Source: Plantactinospora endophytica (GTDB lineage Bacteria > Actinomycetota > Actinomycetes > Mycobacteriales > Micromonosporaceae). Taken from it: 64,000 nt of DNA. Below the pieces are notes generated by a model that was given only the letters and a program-made list of their open reading frames with translations, did no database searches and had not been told where the DNA came from. Shown here piece after piece: positions 42,700 to 52,200 of this stretch. Position numbers and translations under genes: made by a program. Location of the stretch: assembly GCF_016862915.1 (NCBI RefSeq), contig NZ_BONW01000013.1, positions 620,001 through 684,000 of the forward strand. The letters run 5' to 3'. The first letter of the stretch is position 1, and each line of letters starts with the position of its first letter.

Positions 42700-43983
42700 A
42701 TGAGCACGCCGGCCGAGCAGTTGCGTACCGAGTGGGCCACCGACCCGCGATGGCGGGGCGTGGAGCGGGTCTACGGCGCGGACGAGGTCGTCCGGCTCCG
42801 CGGAGTGGTCTCCGAACAGCACACCCTCGCCGACCGGGGCGCCCGGCGGCTGTGGCGGCTGCTGCACGAGGAGGACTTCGTCCCGGCGCTCGGCGCGCTC
42901 ACCGGCAACCAGGCGGTGCAGATGGTCCGGGCCGGACTGAAATCGATCTACCTCTCCGGCTGGCAGGTCGCCGCCGACGCCAACCTCGCCGGCCACACCT
43001 ACCCGGACCAGAGCCTCTACCCGGCCAACTCGGTGCCGGCAGTGGTGCGCCGGATCAACAACGCGCTGCTGCGCGCCGGCCAGATCGAGACGGCGGAGGG
43101 CCGCCGCAGCGGAGGCGACGACGGCGGCATCGACTGGCTCGCCCCGATCGTCGCCGACGCCGAGGCCGGCTTCGGCGGGCCGCTGAACGCGTACGAGCTG
43201 ATGACCGCGATGATCGTGGCCGGTGCGGCCGGGGTGCACTGGGAGGACCAGCTCGCCTCGGAGAAGAAGTGCGGCCACCTCGGCGGCAAGGTGCTGGTGC
43301 CGACCGGGCAGCACGTGCGGACCCTCAACGCCGCCAGGCTCGCCGCCGACGTGGCCGGCGTCCCCTCGGTGATCGTCGCGCGTACCGACGCGCAGGCGGC
43401 GACGCTGCTCACCACCGACGTCGACGAGCGGGACCAGCCGTTCGTCACCGGCGAACGGACCGCCGAGGGCTTCTACCGGGTACGCAACGGATTCGACGCC
43501 TGCGTCGCCCGAGGGCTCGCCTACGCCCCCTGCGCCGACCTGCTCTGGATGGAGACCAGCACCCCGGACCTGGACCTGGCCCGCCGGTTCGCCGAGGAGA
43601 TCAGGGCGGTGTACCCGGACAAGCTGCTGGCGTACAACTGCTCGCCGTCGTTCAACTGGCGTAAGCACCTCGACGACGCCACCATCGCCAAGTTCCAGCG
43701 CGAACTCGGACACATGGGCTACCGCTTCCAGTTCATCACGTTGGCCGGCTTCCACGCGCTGAACTACTCGATGTTCGACCTGGCCCGGGGTTACGCCACC
43801 GACGGGATGCCGGCGTACGTGTCGTTGCAGGAGCGGGAGTTCGCCGCCGAGGCGTACGGCTACACGGCGGTCAAGCACCAGCGCGAGGTCGGTACCGGCT
43901 ACTTCGACCTGGTCAGCACCGTACTCAACCCCGCCGCCGAGACCACCGCCCTGCGCGGGTCGACCGAGGAGGAGCAGTTCTGA
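42700..43983 (+). CDS. aceA: Isocitrate lyase
   Basis: Glyoxylate-shunt enzyme cleaving isocitrate to succinate and glyoxylate. The catalytic signature KKCGHLGGK is intact, along with WEDQLASE, the metal-binding [19 protein letters not shown] and VIVARTDA. At 427 aa it is of the short bacterial type. ATG 42700 follows GGAGGAG; in-frame sequence further upstream is non-conserved and overlaps the promoter. It overlaps aceB by one base (TGATG), and both lie under the divergent ramB, so acetate-dependent regulation is expected. Confidence 0.95.
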   Translation: MSTPAEQLRTEWATDPRWRGVERVYGADEVVRLRGVVSEQHTLADRGARRLWRLLHEEDFVPALGALTGNQAVQMVRAGLKSIYLSGWQVAADANLAGHTYPDQSLYPANSVPAVVRRINNALLRAGQIETAEGRRSGGDDGGIDWLAPIVADAEAGFGGPLNAYELMTAMIVAGAAGVHWEDQLASEKKCGHLGGKVLVPTGQHVRTLNAARLAADVAGVPSVIVARTDAQAATLLTTDVDERDQPFVTGERTAEGFYRVRNGFDACVARGLAYAPCADLLWMETSTPDLDLARRFAEEIRAVYPDKLLAYNCSPSFNWRKHLDDATIAKFQRELGHMGYRFQFITLAGFHALNYSMFDLARGYATDGMPAYVSLQEREFAAEAYGYTAVKHQREVGTGYFDLVSTVLNPAAETTALRGSTEEEQF

Positions 43984-45614
43984 TGAGAATTGCAGTCACC
44001 GGCCCGCTCCGCGAGCGGTACGACGAGATCCTCAGCCCCAAGGCGCTGGACTTCCTGGTCGCGCTCGACAGCGAGTTCGCGGCCCGCCGGGTGGCCCTGC
44101 TGGACACCCGGCGGGCCCGCCGGGCCCGCTACGCCGCCGGCCAGCTACCCGGCTTCCTGCCCGAGACCGAGGCGATCCGGGCCGACCCGAACTGGCGGGT
44201 GGCCCCGCCGGCACCGGGCCTGCACGACCGGCGCGTCGAGATCACCGGCCCGACCGACCGGAAGATGACAGTCAACGCGCTCAACTCCGGGGCGAAGGTG
44301 TGGCTGGCCGACTTCGAGGACGCCCTCGCGCCGACCTGGGACAACGTGATCGGCGGGCAGCTCAACCTGGTCGACGCGATCGACCGGCGGATCGACTTCA
44401 CCGCGCCGGGCGGCAAGCGCTACGCCCTCGGCGACGACCTCGCCACCATCGTGGTCCGGCCGCGCGGCTGGCACCTGGTGGAGAAGCACATCGTGGTCGA
44501 CGGGCGGGCCATCTCGGCCACCCTGGTCGACTTCGGGCTCTACTTCTTCCACTGTGCACAGCGGCAGCTCGACGCGGGCAGCGGGCCGTACTTCTACCTG
44601 CCGAAGCTGGAGAGCCACCGCGAGGCGCGGCTGTGGAACGAAGTCTTCCGGTTCGCCCAGAACTGGCTCGGCGTCCCGTACGGGACCATCCGGGCCACCG
44701 TACTGGTCGAAACCATCACCGCCGCGTTCGAGATGGACGAGATCCTGTACGAACTCCGCGAGCACTGCGCCGGACTGAACGCCGGCCGGTGGGACTACAT
44801 CTTCAGCATCGTCAAGAACTTCGGCTGGCGGGACGACTTCGTCCTGCCGGACCGGGGGGACGTGACGATGACGGTGCCGTTCCTGCGGGCGTACACGGAA
44901 CTGCTGGTCCGGACCTGTCACCGGCGCGGGGCGCACGCGATCGGCGGGATGGCCGCCTTCATCCCGAGCCGGGACCCGGAGGTCAACGCCGGGGCGCTGA
45001 CGAAGGTCCGGGCGGACAAGGAACGGGAGGCCGCCGACGGGTTCGACGGATCCTGGGTGGCCCACCCCGGTCTGGTCCCGGTCTGCCGGGACGCCTTCGA
45101 CGCCGTGCTCGGCGACCGGCCGCACCAGCTCGACCGGCTCCGCCCCGAGGTGACGGTCGGCGCGGACGACCTGCTCGCCGTCGACCGTACGCCGGGCCGG
45201 GTGACCGGTGCGGGGCTGCGCGGCAACGTGGCGGTGGCGCTGCGCTACTTCGACGCCTGGCTCGGCGGTACCGGTGCGGCGGCCATCTTCGACCTGATGG
45301 AGGACGCGGCGACCGCCGAGATCGCGCGCTGCCAGGTCTGGCAGTGGCTCTACCACGCGACGCCGGTGGCCGAGGGCGGCCGGGTGACCGAGGAACTGGT
45401 CCGGTCCATCCTGGTCGAGGAGGTGGCGACCCTCGGCGCGACCCGCACGGTCGAGGAACGGGACCGGTTGACCCGGGCGGCGGAGATTTTCGTCCGGACC
45501 GCGCTCGGTGAGGAACTGCCGGCCTTCTTCACCACCGACGCGTACGCCCGGCACCTGGTGACGGCACAGCCGTCGACCGGCCGGCACGAGTCCCGGCACT
45601 CCCTGGCGGCCTAG
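43983..45614 (+). CDS. aceB: Malate synthase A
   Basis: Condenses glyoxylate with acetyl-CoA to give malate. Length of 543 aa matches the A isoform (G isoforms are about 720 aa). Signatures: LSPKALDFLVALDSEFAARR, MTVNALNSGAKVWLADFEDALAPTWDN, catalytic-site GTIRATVLVETITAAFEMDEILYELREH, GRWDYIFSIVKNF, and WVAHPGLVPVCRDAF. Coupled to aceA through TGATG. Its end overlaps the convergent AfsR-like gene by 4 bp. Confidence 0.95.
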   Translation: MRIAVTGPLRERYDEILSPKALDFLVALDSEFAARRVALLDTRRARRARYAAGQLPGFLPETEAIRADPNWRVAPPAPGLHDRRVEITGPTDRKMTVNALNSGAKVWLADFEDALAPTWDNVIGGQLNLVDAIDRRIDFTAPGGKRYALGDDLATIVVRPRGWHLVEKHIVVDGRAISATLVDFGLYFFHCAQRQLDAGSGPYFYLPKLESHREARLWNEVFRFAQNWLGVPYGTIRATVLVETITAAFEMDEILYELREHCAGLNAGRWDYIFSIVKNFGWRDDFVLPDRGDVTMTVPFLRAYTELLVRTCHRRGAHAIGGMAAFIPSRDPEVNAGALTKVRADKEREAADGFDGSWVAHPGLVPVCRDAFDAVLGDRPHQLDRLRPEVTVGADDLLAVDRTPGRVTGAGLRGNVAVALRYFDAWLGGTGAAAIFDLMEDAATAEIARCQVWQWLYHATPVAEGGRVTEELVRSILVEEVATLGATRTVEERDRLTRAAEIFVRTALGEELPAFFTTDAYARHLVTAQPSTGRHESRHSLAA

Positions 45615-48600
45615 GGACGGTCCTGCGAACCCCAGGCGTCCCCGGCGTGCCGTCGCACGTCCGGGGAGGCCTGCCGGGGATGGGCGCACGGCGGCTCGAT
45701 CGACGCCAGCAGCGCGGTGGCGGCGGCCTCCAGACCGTGGAACTCGCTGCGCCGGCACAGGGTGACAGCCGCCCCGGCCTGAGCCCGGGCTTCCTCCGTC
45801 CGGCCGAGCCGCGCCGACACTCCGGCGAGCTGGATCAGCACCTCGGCCCACTCGAACGCCAGCCCGGCCGCCTCCGCCCGCTGCACCGCCCCGGCCAGCG
45901 TGCCCGCCGCCTCCGCCGGCTCACCGTCGGCAACGGCCACCGTCGCCTCCGCCTTGTCCAGTTGCACCCGCATACTGGGGTCGAGCGAGTCGCCGAGGCG
46001 CCCGGCGAGGTCCCTGGCCCGCCGCAGATGCCCCCGGGCCGCCACGACATCCCCGGTCGCGCACTCCAACCTGGTCAGTTGGCTGCGGGTGTCCAACTCG
46101 TCCGCGGGTCGATCCAGCACGCCGTGCAGCGCCAGCGTCTGCTCCAGCAAGCTCCGGGCCCGCTCCGGGTCACCCCGGTCGAGGTGCACCGTGCCGGCGT
46201 TGAGACAGGCGATCATTTCCACGGCGACCGACGACGTCTGCCGGGCCAGCGTCGCGGCCTCCTCGAAGGCGCGCAGTGCGTCGTCGTACCGGCCGAGGTG
46301 GTAGGCGCACTTGCCGAGGTTGCCCAGCGCGACCGCCTGGGCCGCCGGCCAGCCGATCCGCCGGCAGATTTCCAGGTCCCGGCGGTAGTAGCCGGCGGCC
46401 ACGCTGAGCTGGCCGCGTCGCAGGTGCACGATGCCGAGATGACCGAGGATCGCCGCCTGCCCCTCCGGCCAGTCGTCCGCCTCGGCCAGCCGCAGCGCGG
46501 CGACGTACTCGGTGATCGCGGGCTCGTGCCGGGCGAGCCGGCGCAGCGCGTCCGCCACGCTGAGCCGGGAGATGGCCTCACCGCGCGTGTCGCCGCAGGC
46601 GGTCGCGGCGGTCACCCCGATCGACGCGGTCGCCAGCAGGTCGTGCCAGGCGCCGATCGAGAGCTGGTGCCCGCGCAGCGACGCCGCCAGCCGCCAGGCC
46701 GTCGCCGGGGAACCCTGCTCGGGCGCGAAGGTGACCGAGGCGAGGAGATTCGGGTACTCGGCGCCGAGCCACGCCCGCGCGTCGGCCGGCCCGGCAACAC
46801 CGTCCGGCTCCGCCGTCGCCGTCGCCCGCGTCGCCCCCCGCACCAGCCGCATCGCCTCCGGGTAGAGGACCGTCGACGCCTCGTCGAGCCGATCGCGGTA
46901 CCAGGCCGACACCCGTGCCGTCGCGTCCGCCCTGGCCGGCCCGCTGTCCACCGTCTCCGCCTGCTCGGCGGCGAAGGCGCGCGGCAGGTCGTGGAAGCCG
47001 TACCGGTCGGCCGCGCGTCGCTCGACCAGGTGGATGCCGACCAGCCGGTCGAGGTCGGCCCGCACCGCCGCCGGATCCCGGCCGTCCACGGCCGTGGCGG
47101 CCCCGACCCCGATCTCGGGGTACGGCAGCACGGACAGCAGCCGGAACAGCCGTTGACAGGTACCGGGCAGGGTCGCGTACGTGGTACGCAGCACCGACCG
47201 TACGCCCGCCTCGGGATCGCCCCGGTTGTCCAGTGCCGACAGCCGGTGCTCCCGCAGCAGCGCCTCCTGACGACGCAGCGGGCGGTCCGGTGCGTCGCAC
47301 AACTCGGCAGCCACGATCCGGATGGCCAGCGGCAGGCCGCCGCAGAGGTCCACCAACGAGGCGGCGGCGGCGAACTCGGCCGACGTCCGGCCCGCCCCGA
47401 TCACCTGCTCCAGCAGCCGCACGCCGGCCGACCGGCCGAGGACGGGCAGGTCGATCCGGGTGACGCTGTGACTGGCCAGCAGTCCCGGCAGGCTGTCCCG
47501 GCTGGTGACGACGACCAAGCAGGAGCGACCGCCGGGCAGCAGCGGCCGGACCTGTTCGGCGGAGCGGGCGTTGTCGAGCACCACCAGGTAGTGCCCGTTC
47601 GCGGTCAGGGACCGGAACAGCGTCGACGCGTCGTCCAGGTCCGGCGGCAACTGTGCCGCCGTCACCCCGAGCCCGGTGAGCACCCGGTGCAGCGCCTCCA
47701 ACGCGGTCAACGGGCGCCGCCGGTCGTAACCGCGCAGGTCGACGAAGAGCACGCCGTCGGCGAACCCGTCGCCGTCGCGGTGCCCCCACCGTACGGCGAG
47801 GGCCGTCTTGCCGACCCCGGCCGTACCGGTGACGAGCACGATGCGGTCGCCCCCGGGCCGACGGGCGAGCGCGGACAACTCGGCGAGCTGTCCGTCCCGC
47901 CCGGCGAGCAGGCGGACGTCCATCGGCAACTGGTAGGGGCGGCGTATCCGGGGCGACCTGGCCCCGTCGCCGCCCGCCCCGGCGTTGCCGGCCTTGCCGT
48001 CGGTGCCGCCGAACGCCGCCTCGGGGTCGTCCTGGAGGATCCGGCGTTCCATCTCGACCACCGTCCGGGACGGGTCGAGCCCGTACTGTTCGCGGAGGTG
48101 TGCGCGCAGCTCACGGGCGACCGCCAGCGCGTCCGCCCGCCGCCCCGCACGGTGCAGGGCGAGCATCAGCAGTGCGGCGGGACGCTCCCGCTGCGGGTGT
48201 TCGGCGAGCAGTTCACGCAGCACCGGCACCTGCTCGTCGTACGCACCCAGGGTGATCCGTGCCTCGGCCAGCCGCTCCACCGCGTCCAGCCGCTGTTCGT
48301 CGAGCCGTGCCCGGGTCGGCTCGACGTACGCGGCGACGACGTCGGCCAGAGCCGGGCCGCGCCACAGGGCCAGTCCCGCCCGGAGCTGGTCCGCCGCTGC
48401 CGCCCAGTCCGCGCGCCCGGCCGCCGCCGTCGCCGCGCTCGTCCGGCTCCGGAACAGCTCGTAGTCCATGCCGTCCGGCTCGACCACCAGTTCGTACCCG
48501 CCGGTCCGGGTCACGATCGACGCCGGGTTGGCGTACCCGGCCAGGGCCTTGCGGATCGCGGCGACGTCGTTCTGGGTCTGGCTGCGCGCCGTGGCCGGCG

Positions 48601-48760
48601 GGAGCGCACCCCAGACCGCTTCGGCGAGTTCGCCTGCCGTGACCGTCCGGTTCGCGGCCAGCAGCAGATATCCGAGCACCGCACGTCGCCGGGGACGGTC
48701 CAGCCGTACCCAACCGGCGGCCGTGCCCACCTCCACCGTGCCCAGCAGCCGGAACCGCAT
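45611..48760 (-). CDS. AfsR-like regulator: BTAD, NB-ARC, TPR
   Basis: A 1049-aa regulator. Residues 1-90 are an OmpR/SARP-type winged helix (MRFRLLGTVEVGT, RAVLGYLLLAANRTVTAGELAEAVWG); 95-245 the bacterial transcriptional activation domain; about 280-560 an NB-ARC STAND NTPase with P-loop GTAGVGKTAL near 311-319, Walker B LVVLDNARS and CGGLPLAIRIVA; and from about 650 to the end TPR-like repeats. This is the architecture of AfsR, which integrates signals to control secondary metabolism. It is divergent from a small secreted-peptide gene, its most likely local target. Confidence 0.92.
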   Translation of the reverse strand: MRFRLLGTVEVGTAAGWVRLDRPRRRAVLGYLLLAANRTVTAGELAEAVWGALPPATARSQTQNDVAAIRKALAGYANPASIVTRTGGYELVVEPDGMDYELFRSRTSAATAAAGRADWAAAADQLRAGLALWRGPALADVVAAYVEPTRARLDEQRLDAVERLAEARITLGAYDEQVPVLRELLAEHPQRERPAALLMLALHRAGRRADALAVARELRAHLREQYGLDPSRTVVEMERRILQDDPEAAFGGTDGKAGNAGAGGDGARSPRIRRPYQLPMDVRLLAGRDGQLAELSALARRPGGDRIVLVTGTAGVGKTALAVRWGHRDGDGFADGVLFVDLRGYDRRRPLTALEALHRVLTGLGVTAAQLPPDLDDASTLFRSLTANGHYLVVLDNARSAEQVRPLLPGGRSCLVVVTSRDSLPGLLASHSVTRIDLPVLGRSAGVRLLEQVIGAGRTSAEFAAAASLVDLCGGLPLAIRIVAAELCDAPDRPLRRQEALLREHRLSALDNRGDPEAGVRSVLRTTYATLPGTCQRLFRLLSVLPYPEIGVGAATAVDGRDPAAVRADLDRLVGIHLVERRAADRYGFHDLPRAFAAEQAETVDSGPARADATARVSAWYRDRLDEASTVLYPEAMRLVRGATRATATAEPDGVAGPADARAWLGAEYPNLLASVTFAPEQGSPATAWRLAASLRGHQLSIGAWHDLLATASIGVTAATACGDTRGEAISRLSVADALRRLARHEPAITEYVAALRLAEADDWPEGQAAILGHLGIVHLRRGQLSVAAGYYRRDLEICRRIGWPAAQAVALGNLGKCAYHLGRYDDALRAFEEAATLARQTSSVAVEMIACLNAGTVHLDRGDPERARSLLEQTLALHGVLDRPADELDTRSQLTRLECATGDVVAARGHLRRARDLAGRLGDSLDPSMRVQLDKAEATVAVADGEPAEAAGTLAGAVQRAEAAGLAFEWAEVLIQLAGVSARLGRTEEARAQAGAAVTLCRRSEFHGLEAAATALLASIEPPCAHPRQASPDVRRHAGDAWGSQDRP

Positions 48761-48880
48761 GTTTCCCCCATGTCATTGATCACCTACGGATGGCGCGTGT
48801 GTGAGCCGTGGATGGCAGGGAGCCGCAGGCTCCAAGGCGGGGCCGTCCGGTCCACCTGAGAGTCCATCGAGGAGTACGGC

Positions 48881-49096
48881 ATGAAGCAAGCATTCCGAAG
48901 GGTCGGGCACGGAATCGCGCTCGGCGTCGCGACAGTCGGGCTGGCGGCCGGCGTGGCGGCGGCACCTGCCGCCGCCAGTGCCGAGCAGATCCGACAGACC
49001 ATCTCGGACGGTACCGACGTGTGGCTGGACATCTCCGCGCCGGCCCAGATGTGGCAGGACATGCGCATCCAGGCGAACGTCTGGCTGGACATCTGA
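48881..49096 (+). CDS. 71-aa secreted peptide with W-x-D decapeptide repeats
   Basis: Residues 1-33 form a clear Sec signal (basic RRVGHG, hydrophobic IALGVATVGLAAGVAAAPAAA, cleavage after ASA). The mature part, of about 37 aa, ends in a 10-residue repeat: VWLDISAPAQ, MWQDMRIQAN, VWLDI. Each unit is [VM]-W-[LQ]-D-[IM] followed by five variable residues. Three Trp and several Asp in so short a peptide are striking. ATG has GAGGAG upstream, and both signal peptide and repeat support a real gene. I know no family with this pattern. It sits 120 bp from the divergent AfsR-like regulator and 186 bp before the giant secreted protein. Confidence 0.75.
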   Translation: MKQAFRRVGHGIALGVATVGLAAGVAAAPAAASAEQIRQTISDGTDVWLDISAPAQMWQDMRIQANVWLDI

Positions 49097-49282
49097 CCCT
49101 GTCCGGCTCCGCCGGCACAGCATCCGCGCCCCGGCCCGTCCGGCGCTAGGCCGGCACCGCCCAGGACGCCTCGGCCGCCTCCATCTCTGGCACCCCCGTG
49201 CGGAGGCGGCCGAGGTCCGGGCCGGGCCGCTCCAGCCACCGATCGCCTTCGGTCCGTCCCTTCCCGTCCGAGTAGAGGTCCC

Positions 49283-52200
49283 ATGGCAGGTTCGACGTTC
49301 CCGGCGCTCCGCCGTGCGGTCGCGGTCGCCGCGCTGCTCGGTCAGCTCGCCGTCTCCGCACAGGTGCTCGGACCCGGCAACCCGGCCGCCGCCGCGCCGC
49401 CGGACGCGGTCGGCAGCGGACGGTTGGTCACCGTCACACCACGGCTGATCGCCCAAGCGGCGACCATCCCGGCGAACGGCACGGTGACCCTCGACGTCGA
49501 CCAACTCGGTGCCGGGGCGGCCGGGGCGGCCGTGACGGTGAGCGCCCGGTCCGACGCGGCGGGCACGCTGGCGGCGTACCCGGCCGACGTGACGGCGCCG
49601 GTCGGGGTCGCGCTCGACCTCAACGCGGGACGGTGGTCGCGCGGGGCCGGGATCGTCGGCGTCGACGGCCAGGGACGGTTCAGTCTGACCAACCGGACCG
49701 GCGCGGTCGCGACCGTCTCGGTCGAGGTCGGCGGCTATCTCACCGCGACACCGGACCCGCAGGCGGGGGCGCTCACCCCGATCGGTCCGGTCCGGGTCGC
49801 GGCCAACCTGACGGTACCGGCGAACGGCGCCGCCACCGTCACCCCGGCCGGCTCCGGCCTGCCGACGACCGGCGTGACCGCGTTGGCGCTCGCCGTCTCC
49901 GCGACCGCGACCGCCGCCGGTCAGCTCACCGTGCACCCCGCCGGATCGGCGGCGACGATGCCACAGCTCGAACTGGTGGCCGGCCAGCCGGCGACCGCGC
50001 ACGCGCTGGTACGTCCCGGCGCCGCAGGCGCGCTGACCGTCACCAACACCAGCACCGCCCCGGTGACCGTCGACCTGTACGCGAACGGCTACTACGCCCC
50101 CGCCCTGGCCACGGCGCCCGGCCTGGCGGTGGTGCCGATCCCGCCGGCCCGGGTCCGGGACGCCCTCTCGGTGAGCGCCTTCGGCACCGTCGACGTTCCG
50201 GTGGCCGGTGTGGCCGGTGTGGCCGGCGTACCCGGCGATGCCGGCGGGGTCTGCCTGGTGCTGCACACCGAGCCGACCTCGACCCGGTCGGTGCCGTTGA
50301 CGGTGTACCCGACGGGCGCCAGCCGGCCCAACGGGGTCAGCGCCACCACGCTGCCGGCACTGCGCGCGGGCGTGGCCGGATACGTCCGGCTCGGCACCAA
50401 CGGCAGCGTCCGGGTCTACAACGGCAGCTCAGTCGCCGCCCGGGTGGCCCTCGACGTGACCTGCCACCTGCGCAACCCGCGCCCGATCCCGGCCCCGACC
50501 AACGTCACCGCCACCGGTGGGGACGGCTACGTCGCCGTCGCCTGGACACCGTCGGCCAGTGACGCCCCGCTGTCGCAGTACACCGTCACCGCCAGCCCCG
50601 GCGGCCGGACGGTGACCGCCGCCGGGAACACCGCCGGTGCGATCGTGGCCGGGCTGACGAACGGCACGGCGTACACCTTCACGGTCGTCGCACACAGTGG
50701 CACCCGGCAGTCGCCGCCGTCGGTGCCGACGAGCCCGACGACGCCGGGGCCGCCGCCGACGCTGAGCGCCCCGTTCGTCACCTACGTGTACCCCAGGGAC
50801 TCGGCGGTACGGGTGAGCTGGGCCGCGCCACCCGACGGCGCGGACAGCGTGACCGGTTACCGGGTCCGGGCCGTGCCCGGGGGCCAGGAGGTGACCGTCG
50901 CGGGTACGGTCACCGAGACGGTGGTCACCGGGCTCACCAACGGCACGGCGTACCGGTTCACGGTCACCGCCGCCAACGCCAACGGCACCGGGGCGACGTC
51001 GTTCCCCTCCGAGTACGTCACGCCGTACGCCGCCGACGTCCCGCTGCGCCCGGCCGGCCTGCTCACCGTCGCCCTGGACCGCCGCGTCGACGTGCAGTGG
51101 GTCGCGCCCGTCGACGGCGGCGCCCCGATCACCGGGTACACCGTCACCGCCGAGCCCGGTGGACACCGGGTCGCCGTACCCGCCGACACCACGGTCACCC
51201 GGGTCGACGGGTTGACCAACGGCACCGCGTACACCGTCCGGGTCACCGCCACCAACAAGGCCGGCACCGGGGAGGCCGCCGAGGCGACCGTAGTCCGGCC
51301 GAGCGCGTCCCGGGCCCCCGACGCCCCGGTCGACCTGCGGGCCAGCGTGCTGGCGACCGGCACCGTCGAGGTGGCCTGGGCACCCCCGGTCGACGTCGGG
51401 ACCAGCGCGATCACGTCGTACCGGGTGATCGCCGACCCGGGCGGCGCCACCGTCACCGCGACCGGCCCGACGGCCCGGATCGGCGGGCTCGACCCGGCGA
51501 CCGGCTACACCTTCACCGTCACCGCGACCAACGCGGCCGGCACCGGCCCGGCGGCGACGACCAGCCGGCCGGTCCGCCCCGCGCTCCAGATCAGGACCGC
51601 ACCCCGGACGCTCACCCCGGCCGAACTCGGCACCCTCGCCGCGGTCGAGGGCGACTCGACGCTGGTCTTCGCCGACCCGCCCGCGTCGCTGACGGCACTG
51701 CGCAACGGAACCATCCTGGCCGTGCCGCCGCAGCGGCAGGCACCCCGGGGCCTGCTCCGGACGGTCACCGCGCTGGCGCAGGACGGCAACCTGCTCCGGG
51801 TCTCCACCCGGCAGACGCCGCTGACCGACGTCTTCGCCGAGGGTGAGCTGAACGCGACGACGAACCTCGGCGACTCCGACGTCGAGGACCTGCTCGGCGG
51901 CTCGCCGGGGCTGCGCCGCAAGCAACCCACCATCGGGGGCCGGACGCTCGACCAGGGCGCGCGGCGGGCCGGCGCAGGGGTGGACATCGGAATCCGGGAC
52001 GGCCACTTCATCGTGGAACTCAACTGGGCGTCCAGTTACCAGGGGCAGGACCCGCTGGGCAACGCGGGCAAGGCCCCGCCGGTCGGCGGCAAGTTCGAAC
52101 TCCAGCTCGACCTGGATCCCGAGATCGACAACTCGATATCCGTCTCGTTGACCGACGGGGTACGGTCGCACCACCGCAACCTGGTCATCATGAAGGCCGA

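Noticed and set aside
48773-50266. Long open frame on the minus strand opposite the peptide and giant gene
   Set aside because: Composition is Arg/Gly/Asp-rich with no domain; the opposite frames have signal peptides and FN3 domains. A GC-rich shadow.
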